Of a stretch of DNA of 64,000 nt, positions 8,947 to 17,201 are shown one piece after another; the first letter of the stretch is position 1; every line of letters begins with the position of its first letter. The stretch lies in NCBI RefSeq assembly GCF_014281125.1, contig NZ_JACOEA010000008.1, forward strand, positions 1 to 64,000, given 5' to 3'. A program made the translations under genes and the position numbers. The notes beneath the pieces are model-generated. The model was not told where the DNA came from and searched no databases. It saw nothing but the letters and a program-made list of their open reading frames with translations. Source of the DNA: Lawsonibacter celer (GTDB lineage Bacteria > Bacillota > Clostridia > Oscillospirales > Oscillospiraceae).

Positions 8947-10542
8947 TTACTCGGCGCAGGTCAGGTTGTTGAAGCGATAGGGGCCGGTGGGGATCTGAGC
9001 GAAGCCGTCCAGCTTGGCGCTCATGCCTACACCGTAGGGCGCATAGTAGATGGGCACAGTGGGGCACTCGTCGGCATAGATCTCCTGGATCTCGGCGTAC
9101 ATTTCAGCACGCTTCTCGGAGTCCATCTCCTTGGCCGCAGCATAGCCCAGCTCAATGACCCGGTCGTTGGACCAGCCGGTGTGCACGCTGTTAGCCGTGG
9201 CGGGCAGGCACCAGTAGCTGGTCTGCTGAGAGGGATCGGGAATGTCGGAGGTCCAGCCGCCGAAGAACATATCCAGCTCCAGCGCAGCGCGCTTGGCGTT
9301 GAAGGTACCGGCCTCCAGCAGCTCGATGGTGACGTTAACGCCGATAGCGGCCAGCTGCTCCTTAATCATGGTGGCCATCTGCTCATAGATGGCGTTGCCG
9401 GCGTTGGTGGTCAGAGTGATGTCAAACCCGTCGGCATAGCCGGCCTCGGCCAGCAGGGCCTTGGCAGCCTCCACGTCATGGGACTTAGTGGTGGAGGGGG
9501 AGATATAGTAGGGGATGGAGGGGGGCAGATAGGAGTCAGCAACCTCACCGTAACCAAAGAGCACCATCTTCACGATGGCCTCCTTGTCGATGGCCATCGT
9601 CAGGGCCTGACGCACCTTCACGTCAGCGGTGGGGCCCTTGGTGCAGTTGAAGTTCAGGGAACGAACCTCGGTAGAGATGGGGGTGGCGATGTCCAGGCCG
9701 GAGGTGGCCTCCACCTCACTCATACGGTTCCAGGGCACATCGCTGATCAGGTCGGCGTTGCCGCCCTGCAGCTGCATCACGCGGGTGTTGTCGTCGGGCA
9801 CTACGGTAACGCGGATCTTCTCGGTCTTGACGCTGTCGGCATCGCGGTAGTTCTCGTTCTTCTCGAGCATCAGGTATTCGCCCTGCTTCCACTCGCCGAA
9901 CTTGTAGGCGCCGGTGCCGACAGGACACTTGGCATAAGCCTCCTCGCCCACTTCCTCAAAGTAGGACTTGTCGCCGATGGTCAGATTGAACAGGGTAAAG
10001 GTGACCTCGTCCACGGGGGAAGCTTCCTTCACATGTACGATAAAGGTGGTGTCGTCGGGAGCCTCGACGCTGTCCAGATTGAGGCACAGCTCGGCCCACA
10101 GGGACTCCTCGGTGTGCATGGCGCGCTCATAGGACCACACCAGATCCTCAGCCAGCACAGGATCGCCGTTGGAGAACACCAGGCCCTCCTTCAGGTGGAA
10201 GGTGTAGGTCAGGCCATCCTCGCTCACGTCCCAGGTCTCAGCCAGACCCGGCTCAATCTTGGTGCCGTCGTCGCTGACCTTCAGCAGGCTCTCCAGCACC
10301 ATGGTGAAGAACCAGATGTTTACGTTGCCGTCCTGCAGAACAGGGTCCAGATTGTTGGAATCCTCACGGCGGGCAAAGACAATCTCAGACTTGATTGCAG
10401 CATCGCCGCCGCTGGGGCTCTCGCCGCCGCTGCCGCTGGGAGCAGGGCTGTTGTTGCCGCCGCCGCTGCTACAGGCCGCCAGAGCGAGAACCATGCTCAC
10501 GGCCAGAAGCATCGCAGCAGCGCGCTTCCAGATCTTCTTCAT
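8947..10542 (-). CDS. oppA: Oligopeptide-binding lipoprotein (family 5 solute-binding protein)
   Basis: 531 residues. The lipoprotein signal is clear: KKIWKRAAAMLLAVSMVLALAACSSGG, with the lipobox LAAC and cysteine near 23, followed by a Gly/Ser/Pro linker. The mature part begins with SEIVFARREDSNNLDPVLQDG, typical of family 5 peptide, nickel or opine binding proteins, and continues to the normal length. It captures the substrate outside the membrane for OppBCDF. It is the promoter-proximal gene: a consensus promoter lies at 10613-10641. The preferred ligand is unknown; peptides are most usual for the family. Confidence 0.93.
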   Translation of the reverse strand: MKKIWKRAAAMLLAVSMVLALAACSSGGGNNSPAPSGSGGESPSGGDAAIKSEIVFARREDSNNLDPVLQDGNVNIWFFTMVLESLLKVSDDGTKIEPGLAETWDVSEDGLTYTFHLKEGLVFSNGDPVLAEDLVWSYERAMHTEESLWAELCLNLDSVEAPDDTTFIVHVKEASPVDEVTFTLFNLTIGDKSYFEEVGEEAYAKCPVGTGAYKFGEWKQGEYLMLEKNENYRDADSVKTEKIRVTVVPDDNTRVMQLQGGNADLISDVPWNRMSEVEATSGLDIATPISTEVRSLNFNCTKGPTADVKVRQALTMAIDKEAIVKMVLFGYGEVADSYLPPSIPYYISPSTTKSHDVEAAKALLAEAGYADGFDITLTTNAGNAIYEQMATMIKEQLAAIGVNVTIELLEAGTFNAKRAALELDMFFGGWTSDIPDPSQQTSYWCLPATANSVHTGWSNDRVIELGYAAAKEMDSEKRAEMYAEIQEIYADECPTVPIYYAPYGVGMSAKLDGFAQIPTGPYRFNNLTCAE

Positions 10543-10612
10543 TCCTTATACCTCCAAATAGCAAAATAGCAACGAAGCTTGGTCTATACCACTGCCACGC
10601 TGCATTGTGGTT

Positions 10613-10641
10613 ATCATACACATTTTTGTCCGTCCTGTCAA
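10613..10641 (-). promoter_or_regulatory. Sigma-A promoter of the opp operon
   Basis: TTGACA (complement of 10636-10641), 17-bp spacer, TATGAT (complement of 10613-10618), about 70 bp upstream of the oppA ATG. Confidence 0.85.
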
Positions 10642-10753
10642 TACACGTTTCTCATTTTCCCGCGAAAATCCGCATTTTAACAGGGGAGTTTCAAATTTAA
10701 GCCTGCATCTTTTTTCAAATATACCACAGCGGGCGCACACTGCACACTTCAAA

Positions 10754-10794
10754 AAATTGGTACAGTTGCTGTTGCAGCCCAATTGTACCAATTT
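10754..10794. promoter_or_regulatory. Inverted-repeat operator candidate, opp/gntR intergenic region
   Basis: AAATTGGTACA (10754-10764) and TGTACCAATTT (10784-10794) are an exact 11-bp inverted repeat with centres 30 bp apart, about three helical turns. Each arm is itself nearly palindromic around GTAC. The right arm ends 3 bp before the -35 box of the gntR promoter. The rest of 10543-10928 shows only the two promoters. Confidence 0.65.
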
Positions 10795-10797
10795 CGG

Positions 10798-10826
10798 TTG
10801 ACAAACCTGGCATCACCCGCTACAAT
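10798..10826 (+). promoter_or_regulatory. Sigma-A promoter of gntR-mal
   Basis: TTGACA (10798-10803), 17-bp spacer, TACAAT (10821-10826), placed directly beside the operator candidate, so autoregulation is likely. Confidence 0.85.
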
Positions 10827-10928
10827 GGCAATGAAACTCTGCCGATTTCCCAATGTTCGGCGCTTTCTGCACACCAAACCGCAAAAAGGCGTTTTTCCAA
10901 TTTTGTCCGCGTTCCGGAGGTGATGACT

Positions 10929-11957
10929 GTGCCATTGTCTTTCCAAGTCAACAAAAAGGATACTCGCCCCCTTTATGAGCAGCTTACAGGCCACATTATT
11001 ACGCTCTGCCGGCGGAGTGTGCTGCGCCCCGGCGACCGGCTTCCTCCGGAGCGGGATCTGGCCGCCCAACTGCACATCTCCCGCGGGACGGTGAAAAAGG
11101 CCATTGAGTCTCTGAAATATCAGGGGTATCTGGAGAGCTTTCAGGGCAGTGGGAACTATGTCACCACTCCCAGACCGCCCAAGCCTACCGCTGCCAGCAC
11201 TGCCGAGCAGGCCGCTGAAATCTGCAGTTATGCATTTTTTGCGCTTCAGGAGCTTCATCTGCCTTACGAACAGATTTCCCACTTGGTCCACAGCTATCTG
11301 GAGCGGATGGAACGTCAGTGCCCCCAGGTGCGCCTGGCTCTGATCGACTGCGCGCCGGAGACCTTGCGCTGCTGCCGCAGCCAGTTGGACCAGCTGCCCT
11401 GTGTAAAGCTTGAGACCTATGTACTCGGCGACCTGGAAAAAGACGTGCCTCTGCTGGGCGAGGCCGCCACCTGCGATCTGATTTTCACCACCTCCAAGCA
11501 TTTTGAACAGATGCAGAAACTTCTTCCTTCCTGTGAGGACCGCCTGTATTACTTTGCGCTGGCCATTCCGCCCAACACCATTGTTCAATTAGCTACGCTT
11601 TCTCCGCAGGCGCGGGTTGGCGTCGTATGTGAGACCGAGCGGTTTTACGAGATTATCTGTCAGAATCTTGCCTCTCTTGTCCCGGGCCGCTCCGCACCAG
11701 TCCGGATTCCAGAAAATGCGGCGGGGCAGCCGGATGTCACCCCCGTGGGACCGCTGGACACTCTCATCATTTGCCCCCAGTGCGGTCTTCTCCGCAGCAG
11801 TGGGGCAACCGCCATGCTGGAGGAGTTTCGATCCCAGGGCGGTCAGGTCATCGAGTTCTCGTATGAGCTGGACCAGGGTTCCAAGCTCCTAATCCACGCC
11901 ACCGCCAAACGCGCCTATCAGCAGAAACTGACCGGCGAAGCCCTGCCCGAGCAATAA
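10929..11957 (+). CDS. GntR-family transcription regulator
   Basis: 342 residues from the GTG at 10929, chosen because GGAGG (10916-10920) is 8 nt away; the ATG at 10923 is too close to it. Residues ~10-75 form the GntR winged helix (RPLYEQLTGHI, LRPGDRLPPERDLAAQLHISRGTVKKAIESLKYQGYLE). The ~265-residue C-terminal part is not UTRA, FCD or MocR aminotransferase as far as can be seen; it may be a ligand-sensing domain of periplasmic-binding-protein type. It is divergent from oppA and leads mal, so it probably controls both directions through the repeat at 10754-10794. Confidence 0.88.
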   Translation: MPLSFQVNKKDTRPLYEQLTGHIITLCRRSVLRPGDRLPPERDLAAQLHISRGTVKKAIESLKYQGYLESFQGSGNYVTTPRPPKPTAASTAEQAAEICSYAFFALQELHLPYEQISHLVHSYLERMERQCPQVRLALIDCAPETLRCCRSQLDQLPCVKLETYVLGDLEKDVPLLGEAATCDLIFTTSKHFEQMQKLLPSCEDRLYYFALAIPPNTIVQLATLSPQARVGVVCETERFYEIICQNLASLVPGRSAPVRIPENAAGQPDVTPVGPLDTLIICPQCGLLRSSGATAMLEEFRSQGGQVIEFSYELDQGSKLLIHATAKRAYQQKLTGEALPEQ

Positions 11958-12006
11958 GAGGGCGCCGTGCGTCCTCTTGTTTTATAAAGAAGGGAATGTA
12001 TCATTT

Positions 12007-13245
12007 ATGAAGATCAAGTCAATGGTCTGTGCGCCCGGGCGCACCGGTTTCTTTTTTGACGACCAGCGGGCCATTAAATCCGGAGCCAGGCCGGACGGCG
12101 CCTGCTATATCGGCCAGCCTGTGACGGACGGTTTTTCCGCGGTGCGTCAGGCGGGGGAATCCATCTCCATTCTGCTTCAGCTGGAGGACGGTCAGGTGGC
12201 CTATGGCGACTGCGCCGCGGTGCAGTACTCCGGGGCCGGCGGCCGGGACCCGCTGTTTTTGGCCAGCCAGTTCATTCCGGTGCTGGAGCGTGAGGTTGCC
12301 CCTCTGCTGGCGGGGCGGGAGGCGGACAGCTTCCGGGACCTGGCCGGCCTGCTGGACGGACTGCACACTGCGGACGGCCAGCGGCTGCACACCGCTCTGC
12401 GCTACGGCCTGTCCCAGGCGGTGCTGGACGCAGTGGCCCGGTCCCATGGAGAGCTCATGTGCCAAACCGTGGCCCGGGAGTATGGCCTGCACAGCGACTG
12501 GAGCCCCATCCCCATCTTTACCCAGTCAGGGGACAACCGGTATGAAAACGCCGACAAGATGATCCTCAAGGGTGCGGACGTGCTCCCCCATGCCCTCATT
12601 AACAGTGTGGAGAGCAAGCTGGGTCGCCAGGGGGAGAAGCTGCTGGAATACGTGGCCTGGCTGCGGGAGCGCATTCTGGCCCTGCGCACCGCACCGGAGT
12701 ATCAGCCGGTGCTCCACATCGACGTATACGGCACCATCGGCCTGGCCTTCGGCATGGACCAGGACAGGATGGCCGATTATCTGGCCCGGCTGGCCCGGGC
12801 CGCCGCCCCCTTCCGCCTGCGCATCGAGGGCCCTATGGACATGGAGGAGCGCACCGCCCAGATGGAGGCTCTGGCCGCCCTCACCGCCCGGGTGGACGCC
12901 ATGGGCATTCCCGTGGAGTTGGTGGCTGACGAGTGGTGCAATACCCTGGAGGATGTGCGCTACTTTGCCGACAACCGGGCCGGACATATGATTCAGATCA
13001 AGACCCCCGACCTAGGCTCTGTCCACAACACCGTGGAGGCGGTGCTCTACTGCAAATCCCACAGTGTGGGCGCCTATCAGGGCGGCACCTGCAACGAGAC
13101 TGAGCGCTCCGCTCAGGTGTGCGTCCACGCGGCCATGGCCGCCCGCCCTGACCAGATCCTGGCCAAGCCCGGCATGGGAGTGGACGAGGGCTTCATGATC
13201 GTCTACAATGAGATGAGCCGCATTCAGGCGCTGCTGCGCAATTGA
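12007..13245 (+). CDS. mal: Methylaspartate ammonia-lyase
   Basis: 412 residues, the length of the Clostridium tetanomorphum enzyme, which it resembles along its whole length (APGRTGFFFDDQRAIKSGA, CAAVQYSGAGGRDPLFLA, CGGTCNET-like end). All active-site residues known in that enzyme are present with a one-residue shift: His195, metal ligands Asp239, Glu274 and Asp308, and Lys332 in IKTPDLG. It reversibly removes ammonia from L-threo-3-methylaspartate to give mesaconate. The ATG at 12007 with GAAGGG upstream is preferred over an upstream ATG at 11977. Glutamate mutase, its usual partner in glutamate fermentation, is not in the window; here it follows a GntR regulator and precedes an aldo/keto reductase. 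Confidence 0.95.
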   Translation: MKIKSMVCAPGRTGFFFDDQRAIKSGARPDGACYIGQPVTDGFSAVRQAGESISILLQLEDGQVAYGDCAAVQYSGAGGRDPLFLASQFIPVLEREVAPLLAGREADSFRDLAGLLDGLHTADGQRLHTALRYGLSQAVLDAVARSHGELMCQTVAREYGLHSDWSPIPIFTQSGDNRYENADKMILKGADVLPHALINSVESKLGRQGEKLLEYVAWLRERILALRTAPEYQPVLHIDVYGTIGLAFGMDQDRMADYLARLARAAAPFRLRIEGPMDMEERTAQMEALAALTARVDAMGIPVELVADEWCNTLEDVRYFADNRAGHMIQIKTPDLGSVHNTVEAVLYCKSHSVGAYQGGTCNETERSAQVCVHAAMAARPDQILAKPGMGVDEGFMIVYNEMSRIQALLRN

Positions 13246-13335
13246 TTCAGGGCGACTTACTCGTCCCCCAGATACAGCCGCAGGTTGAGATGTCCTGCGA
13301 TTTTTCCCCTACATTAGAGATCAGGAGGCGTTTTT

Positions 13336-14313
13336 ATGGAATACCGCTATCTCACCGGCACCGGCATTGAAATTTCTCCCATCTGTCTGGGCACCATGAC
13401 CTTTGGCGAGCAGGTAGACGAGGCCCTGGGCGTCCGTCTGGTGCGCCGGGCTCTGGACGCCGGCGTAAACTTTTTTGACACCGCCCGTCTCTACTGCGGC
13501 GGGGAGAGTGAACGCATCCTTGGCAAGGGCCTGAACGGCGACCGGGACCGCGCCGTGGTGGCTACCAAGGTCCGCTTTGCGGAGAACGGCGGCCTCACCC
13601 GCCGGAACATCATCCGCCAGGCGGAAAAGAGCCTGACCACCCTGGGCACCGACTACATCGACGTGTACTACCTCCACGCCCCGGACCGGCACACCCCCAT
13701 TGAGGAGACGCTCTATGCCATGGACGATCTGATCCGCTCCGGCAAGGTGCGCTACATGGGTGTGAGCAACTATGCCGCCTGGGAGATCGCCGACCTGGTG
13801 TGGACGGCGGAGCGCCACCACCTGCGCAGCCGCCCCATTCTCAGCCAGAACGTGTGCAACCTGATCACCCGCACCGTGGAGCCCGAGCTAGTCCCCTGTC
13901 TGAAGGCCCACGGCGTGGGGCTGGTGGCCTTCAACCCTCTGGCCGGCGGTCTGCTCACCGGCAAGCACAAGGGAGGCGCCCCCGCCGCGGGCACCCGCTT
14001 TGCCCTGGACGATATGTACATCGACCGCTACTGGAGCGACGAGAACTTTCGCGCCGTGGAGTCCCTGAGGCAGATTGCGGAGGAGAACGGCATGACCCCG
14101 GCTCAGCTGGCCCTGCGCTGGTGCCTCTCCCGCCCCTATCTGGACAGCGTGATTACCGGCGTGAGCAAGCTGGAGCAGCTGGAGCAGAATCTGGCCGCTG
14201 CCGAGGCCCCCGCCCTGTCTCCCGAGATCGAGGCCAGGTGTGAGCGGATCTGGCGCTCTTTGGCCGGCACCCGTTTCAGCTATCAGGGGCAGTTTGACGA
14301 TCTGCGGGTATAG
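13336..14313 (+). CDS. Aldo/keto reductase
   Basis: 325 residues, full length for the family. The catalytic tetrad is visible: Asp48 and Tyr53 (FFDTARLY), Lys78 (ATK) and His114 (YYLHAPD); the NADPH-binding end has SVITGVSKLEQLEQN. It should reduce an aldehyde or ketone in the cytoplasm. AGGAGG is 8 nt before the ATG. It lies 90 bp after mal on the same strand and is followed by a terminator, so it is probably the last gene of the gntR-mal unit. The substrate is unknown. Confidence 0.9.
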   Translation: MEYRYLTGTGIEISPICLGTMTFGEQVDEALGVRLVRRALDAGVNFFDTARLYCGGESERILGKGLNGDRDRAVVATKVRFAENGGLTRRNIIRQAEKSLTTLGTDYIDVYYLHAPDRHTPIEETLYAMDDLIRSGKVRYMGVSNYAAWEIADLVWTAERHHLRSRPILSQNVCNLITRTVEPELVPCLKAHGVGLVAFNPLAGGLLTGKHKGGAPAAGTRFALDDMYIDRYWSDENFRAVESLRQIAEENGMTPAQLALRWCLSRPYLDSVITGVSKLEQLEQNLAAAEAPALSPEIEARCERIWRSLAGTRFSYQGQFDDLRV

Positions 14314-14366
14314 ACGGCAACCAGGGTCTCTCCTGTCCGTACCTGTACCATCCCAACTCTCAGCGT

Positions 14367-14404
14367 AAAAGGGGCTGGAAATCCTAGGATTTCCAGCCCC
14401 TTTT
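14367..14404 (+). terminator. Terminator after aldo/keto reductase
   Basis: Long perfect palindrome centred on CCTAGG with AAAAGGGGCTGGAAAT and ATTTCCAGCCCCTTTT arms; it ends in a T-run on either strand. The following 120 bp hold nothing recognisable. Confidence 0.85.
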
Positions 14405-14523
14405 GTTCTACGGGTCATTTTTAGAGGCCCGCCGTCAGACCTGTACCCAAAGCGCAGCCCAGCGCAGTGGTTGCGATTTGGAAAGAAGGAGCAGCGGCGT
14501 GAGCGCGCCCTGACTTATAAAAT

Positions 14524-14559
14524 AAGTCGGAGCAAGCGATACAACTCTTGCTCCGACTT
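14524..14559 (-). terminator. Terminator of tRNA-Arg
   Basis: 13-bp stem (AAGTCGGAGCAAG, 14524-14536, with 14547-14559) directly after the tRNA 3' end, followed on the minus strand by TTATTTTATAA. Confidence 0.85.
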
Positions 14560-14635
14560 GGCACGCCTGAGGGGATTCGAACCTCCGACCTACCGCTTAG
14601 GAGGCGGTCGCTCTATCCTGCTGAGCTACAGGCGC
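14559..14635 (-). tRNA. tRNA-Arg (anticodon CCT)
   Basis: 77 nt including an encoded CCA. Cloverleaf parts: acceptor GCGCCTG/CAGGCGT, anticodon stem ACCGC/GCGGT with loop CTCCTAA (anticodon CCT, reads AGG), TTCGAAT T-loop. The T-stem GGAGG/CCCCT contains an A:C mismatch at its middle pair, which is unusual but does not break the fold. Confidence 0.95.
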
Positions 14636-14757
14636 AGATACGCCGCGCGCAAACACGGGACGGCACGGTACTGGTTTATTGTACCCTAAGCGGATGTTTC
14701 TGTCAACGGAAAGCGGGATCTGTGCTAAGATTTTGGACGATTTTTTTATAAAATACA

Positions 14758-14786
14758 TTGCGTTTTACTGTACCCCACGGTATAAT
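14758..14786 (+). promoter_or_regulatory. typA promoter
   Basis: TTGCGT (14758-14763), 17-bp spacer, perfect TATAAT (14781-14786). Confidence 0.75.
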
Positions 14787-14839
14787 AGAAAGTCGGATTT
14801 TTCATTATTTATGTCTATTCAGATACGAGGTGCATCCCT

Positions 14840-16666
14840 TTGCAGAACGAAAAGCTGAGAAATGTCGCAATTATTGCCCATGTGGACCACGGCAAAACCA
14901 CCCTGGTGGACGAGATGCTGAAGCAGGGCGGTATCTACCGGGAAAACCAGGCCACCGTGGAGCGGGTCATGGATTCCAACGACCTGGAGCGGGAACGCGG
15001 CATCACCATTCTGGCCAAGAACACGGCCGTTCACTATAAGGACGTAAAGATCAACATCGTGGACACCCCGGGCCACGCCGACTTCGGCGGCGAGGTGGAG
15101 CGCATTTTGAAGATGGTCAACGGCGTCATTCTGCTGGTGGACGCCTCCGAGGGCCCTATGCCTCAGACCCGCTTTGTGCTGTCCAAGGCCCTGGAACTGG
15201 GCCACAAGGTGATTGTGGTGGTCAACAAGATCGACCGGCCCGACCAGCGCATCCACGAGGTCATGGACGAGGTGCTGGAACTGCTGCTGGACTTGAACGC
15301 CACGGACGAGCAGTTTGAGTCCCCCACCCTGTTCTGCTCCGGCCGGCAGGGCACCGCCTCCTACTCCCCCGACGTGCCGGGCACCGACCTGGTCCCCCTG
15401 TTTGAGACCATTCTCAACTATATCCCCGCCCCTGAGGCGGATGTGGACAAGCCCTTCCAGATGCTGGTCAGCTCCATTGACTACAACGAGTTCGTGGGCC
15501 GTATCGCCGTGGGCCGCATTGAGCGGGGCTCCATCAAGCAGAATCAGGAGATCGCGGTGTGCAACTATCACAAGGCGGGCGAGCCCGCCAAGAAGGCCAA
15601 GGCTACCGCGCTCTACACCTTTGACGGGCTGGCCAAGGTGCCGGTGAGCGAGGCCTCGGCCGGCGAGATCATCGCCATGAGCGGCATCGGCGACGTGACC
15701 ATCGGCGACACCATCTGCGCCCCCGACGCGGTGGAGCCCATGGAGTTCGTGAAGATCTCCGCCCCCACCATCGAGATGACCTTCTCGGTGAACGACTCCC
15801 CCTTTGCCGGGCGGGAGGGCAAATTCGTCACCTCCCGCCAGATCCGGGAGCGGCTGATGCGGGAGACCCTGAAGGACGTGTCCCTCCGGGTGACCGAGAC
15901 CGACTCCACCGACTCCTTCAACGTGGCCGGCCGGGGCGAGATGAGTCTGTCCATCCTCATCGAGACCATGCGCCGGGAGGGCTATGAGTTCCAGGTCTCT
16001 CCCCCCCGGGTGCTCTTCCAGGAGATCGACGGGAAAAAGTGTGAGCCCATCGAGCGCCTGGTGGTGGACGTGCCCAGCGACAGCGTGGGCGCGGTCATCG
16101 AGAAGATCGGCGCGCGCAAGGGCGACCTGCTGGAGATGACCCCGGTGGGCAGCCGGATGAAGCTGGAGTTCCTGGTCCCCTCTCGGGGCCTGTTCGGCTA
16201 CCGCAACGAGTTCCTCACCGACACCAAGGGAGAGGGCATCATGGCCTCCGTCTTTGAATGCTACGCCCCCATGAAGGGGGACATCCAGCGCCGGGCCTCC
16301 GGCTCCCTGGTGTCCTTTGAGACTGGCGAGAGCGTCACCTACGGCCTGTTCAACGCCCAGGAGCGGGGCGTGCTTTTCATCGGTCCCGGCGTGCCGGTGT
16401 ACGCCGGCATGGTGGTTGGCGAGACCCCCAAGCAGGAGGACATCAGCGTCAACATCTGCAAGAAAAAGCAGCTGACCAACATGCGCGCCTCCGGCTCGGA
16501 CGAGGCTCTGCGCCTGACCACGCCCCGTCAGATGAGCCTGGAGCAGTGCCTGGAATTTCTGGCGGACGACGAGCTGCTCGAGGTCACACCGGAGAGCCTG
16601 CGCCTGCGCAAGCGCCTGCTGGACCACGGCGCCCGGATGCGCGAGGCGTCCAAGAAAAAATCCTGA
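14840..16666 (+). CDS. typA: Ribosome-associated translational GTPase TypA/BipA
   Basis: 608 residues, normal length. N-terminal GTPase: [12 protein letters not shown] P-loop ([17 protein letters not shown]), ERERGITI switch, DTPGHADF and NKIDRP; then the beta-barrel, EF-G-like III and V domains and the TypA-specific C-terminal region ([20 protein letters not shown]). It binds 70S ribosomes and helps 50S assembly and stress adaptation. The start is TTG at 14840 with GAGGTG 7 nt upstream. It ends in a 22-bp hairpin shared with the convergent CBS gene. Confidence 0.96.
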   Translation: MQNEKLRNVAIIAHVDHGKTTLVDEMLKQGGIYRENQATVERVMDSNDLERERGITILAKNTAVHYKDVKINIVDTPGHADFGGEVERILKMVNGVILLVDASEGPMPQTRFVLSKALELGHKVIVVVNKIDRPDQRIHEVMDEVLELLLDLNATDEQFESPTLFCSGRQGTASYSPDVPGTDLVPLFETILNYIPAPEADVDKPFQMLVSSIDYNEFVGRIAVGRIERGSIKQNQEIAVCNYHKAGEPAKKAKATALYTFDGLAKVPVSEASAGEIIAMSGIGDVTIGDTICAPDAVEPMEFVKISAPTIEMTFSVNDSPFAGREGKFVTSRQIRERLMRETLKDVSLRVTETDSTDSFNVAGRGEMSLSILIETMRREGYEFQVSPPRVLFQEIDGKKCEPIERLVVDVPSDSVGAVIEKIGARKGDLLEMTPVGSRMKLEFLVPSRGLFGYRNEFLTDTKGEGIMASVFECYAPMKGDIQRRASGSLVSFETGESVTYGLFNAQERGVLFIGPGVPVYAGMVVGETPKQEDISVNICKKKQLTNMRASGSDEALRLTTPRQMSLEQCLEFLADDELLEVTPESLRLRKRLLDHGARMREASKKKS

Positions 16667-16712
16667 AACCAAGAGGCCCCCGGACCATGCGGTCCGGGGG
16701 CCTCTTGGTTTC
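16665..16712. terminator. Bidirectional terminator typA / CBS gene
   Basis: 22-bp perfect inverted repeat (16665-16686 and 16691-16712) with a 4-nt loop; it overlaps both convergent stop codons (typA at 16664-16666, CBS at 16711-16713). Confidence 0.85.
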
Positions 16713-17145
16713 AGGGATAGAGCTTCTGCACCGGCTCGGAGATCTCGGACAGTGCCTTGCTGGCCTCCATGTCGAAGCGGTGGCTTTTGGCCAGATCGCC
16801 CAGGGAGACCATGCCCACCACTTTGTCGTTCTCCAGCACCGGCAGGCGGCGCACCTGCTTGGCCGCCATCAGCCGGGTGGCCTCCCGGGCGTCGTCGTCC
16901 GGGGAGACCACCGCGCAGTTGCGGGTCATGATATCCTTTACCTGGGTCTGGGCCGGGTCCTCCTCCGCTGCCACGCAGCGCAGAACGATGTCCCGATCGG
17001 TGACGATGCCCCGCAGACCACCGTCCTCTCCGCACACCGGCAGGGAGCCCAGGTTGTGCCGTGAGAGCAGCCGAGCCGCCAGGGCCGCCGACTCGCCGGG
17101 GGTGATGGAGACCACGCTGGGATTCATTAGATCGCGCACTTGCAT
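16711..17145 (-). CDS. Tandem CBS-domain protein
   Basis: 144 residues made of two CBS motifs: VRDLMNPSVVSITPGESAALAARLL...GIVTDRDIVLR and VKDIMTRNCAVVSPDDDAREATRLM...GMVSLGDLA. Such stand-alone pairs bind adenine nucleotides and act as energy sensors or partners of other proteins. There is no extra domain. The ATG at 17145 comes straight after the T-run of the queG-like terminator, and the only ribosome-site match (AAAGGCGG) lies inside the 3' arm of that hairpin, so expression may depend on opening the hairpin. Confidence 0.9.
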   Translation of the reverse strand: MQVRDLMNPSVVSITPGESAALAARLLSRHNLGSLPVCGEDGGLRGIVTDRDIVLRCVAAEEDPAQTQVKDIMTRNCAVVSPDDDAREATRLMAAKQVRRLPVLENDKVVGMVSLGDLAKSHRFDMEASKALSEISEPVQKLYP

Positions 17146-17201
17146 AAAAAACCGCCTTTCCCACTAAATTTCCAATAGTTTGGACCGGGAAAGGCGGTTT
17201 T
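17146..17201 (-). terminator. Terminator of queG-like gene, overlapping CBS ribosome site
   Basis: 15-bp stem (17187-17201 with 17148-17162) then TTTTTT on the minus strand. The 5' arm contains the queG-like stop codon; the 3' arm contains AAAGGCGG just before the CBS ATG. The core arm ACCGCCTTTCCC is also used in the terminator at 33234-33267. Confidence 0.85.

Noticed and set aside
14819..17164. Long minus-strand open frame opposite typA
   Set aside because: Its translation is low-complexity and it lies over TypA, whose motifs are unmistakable.
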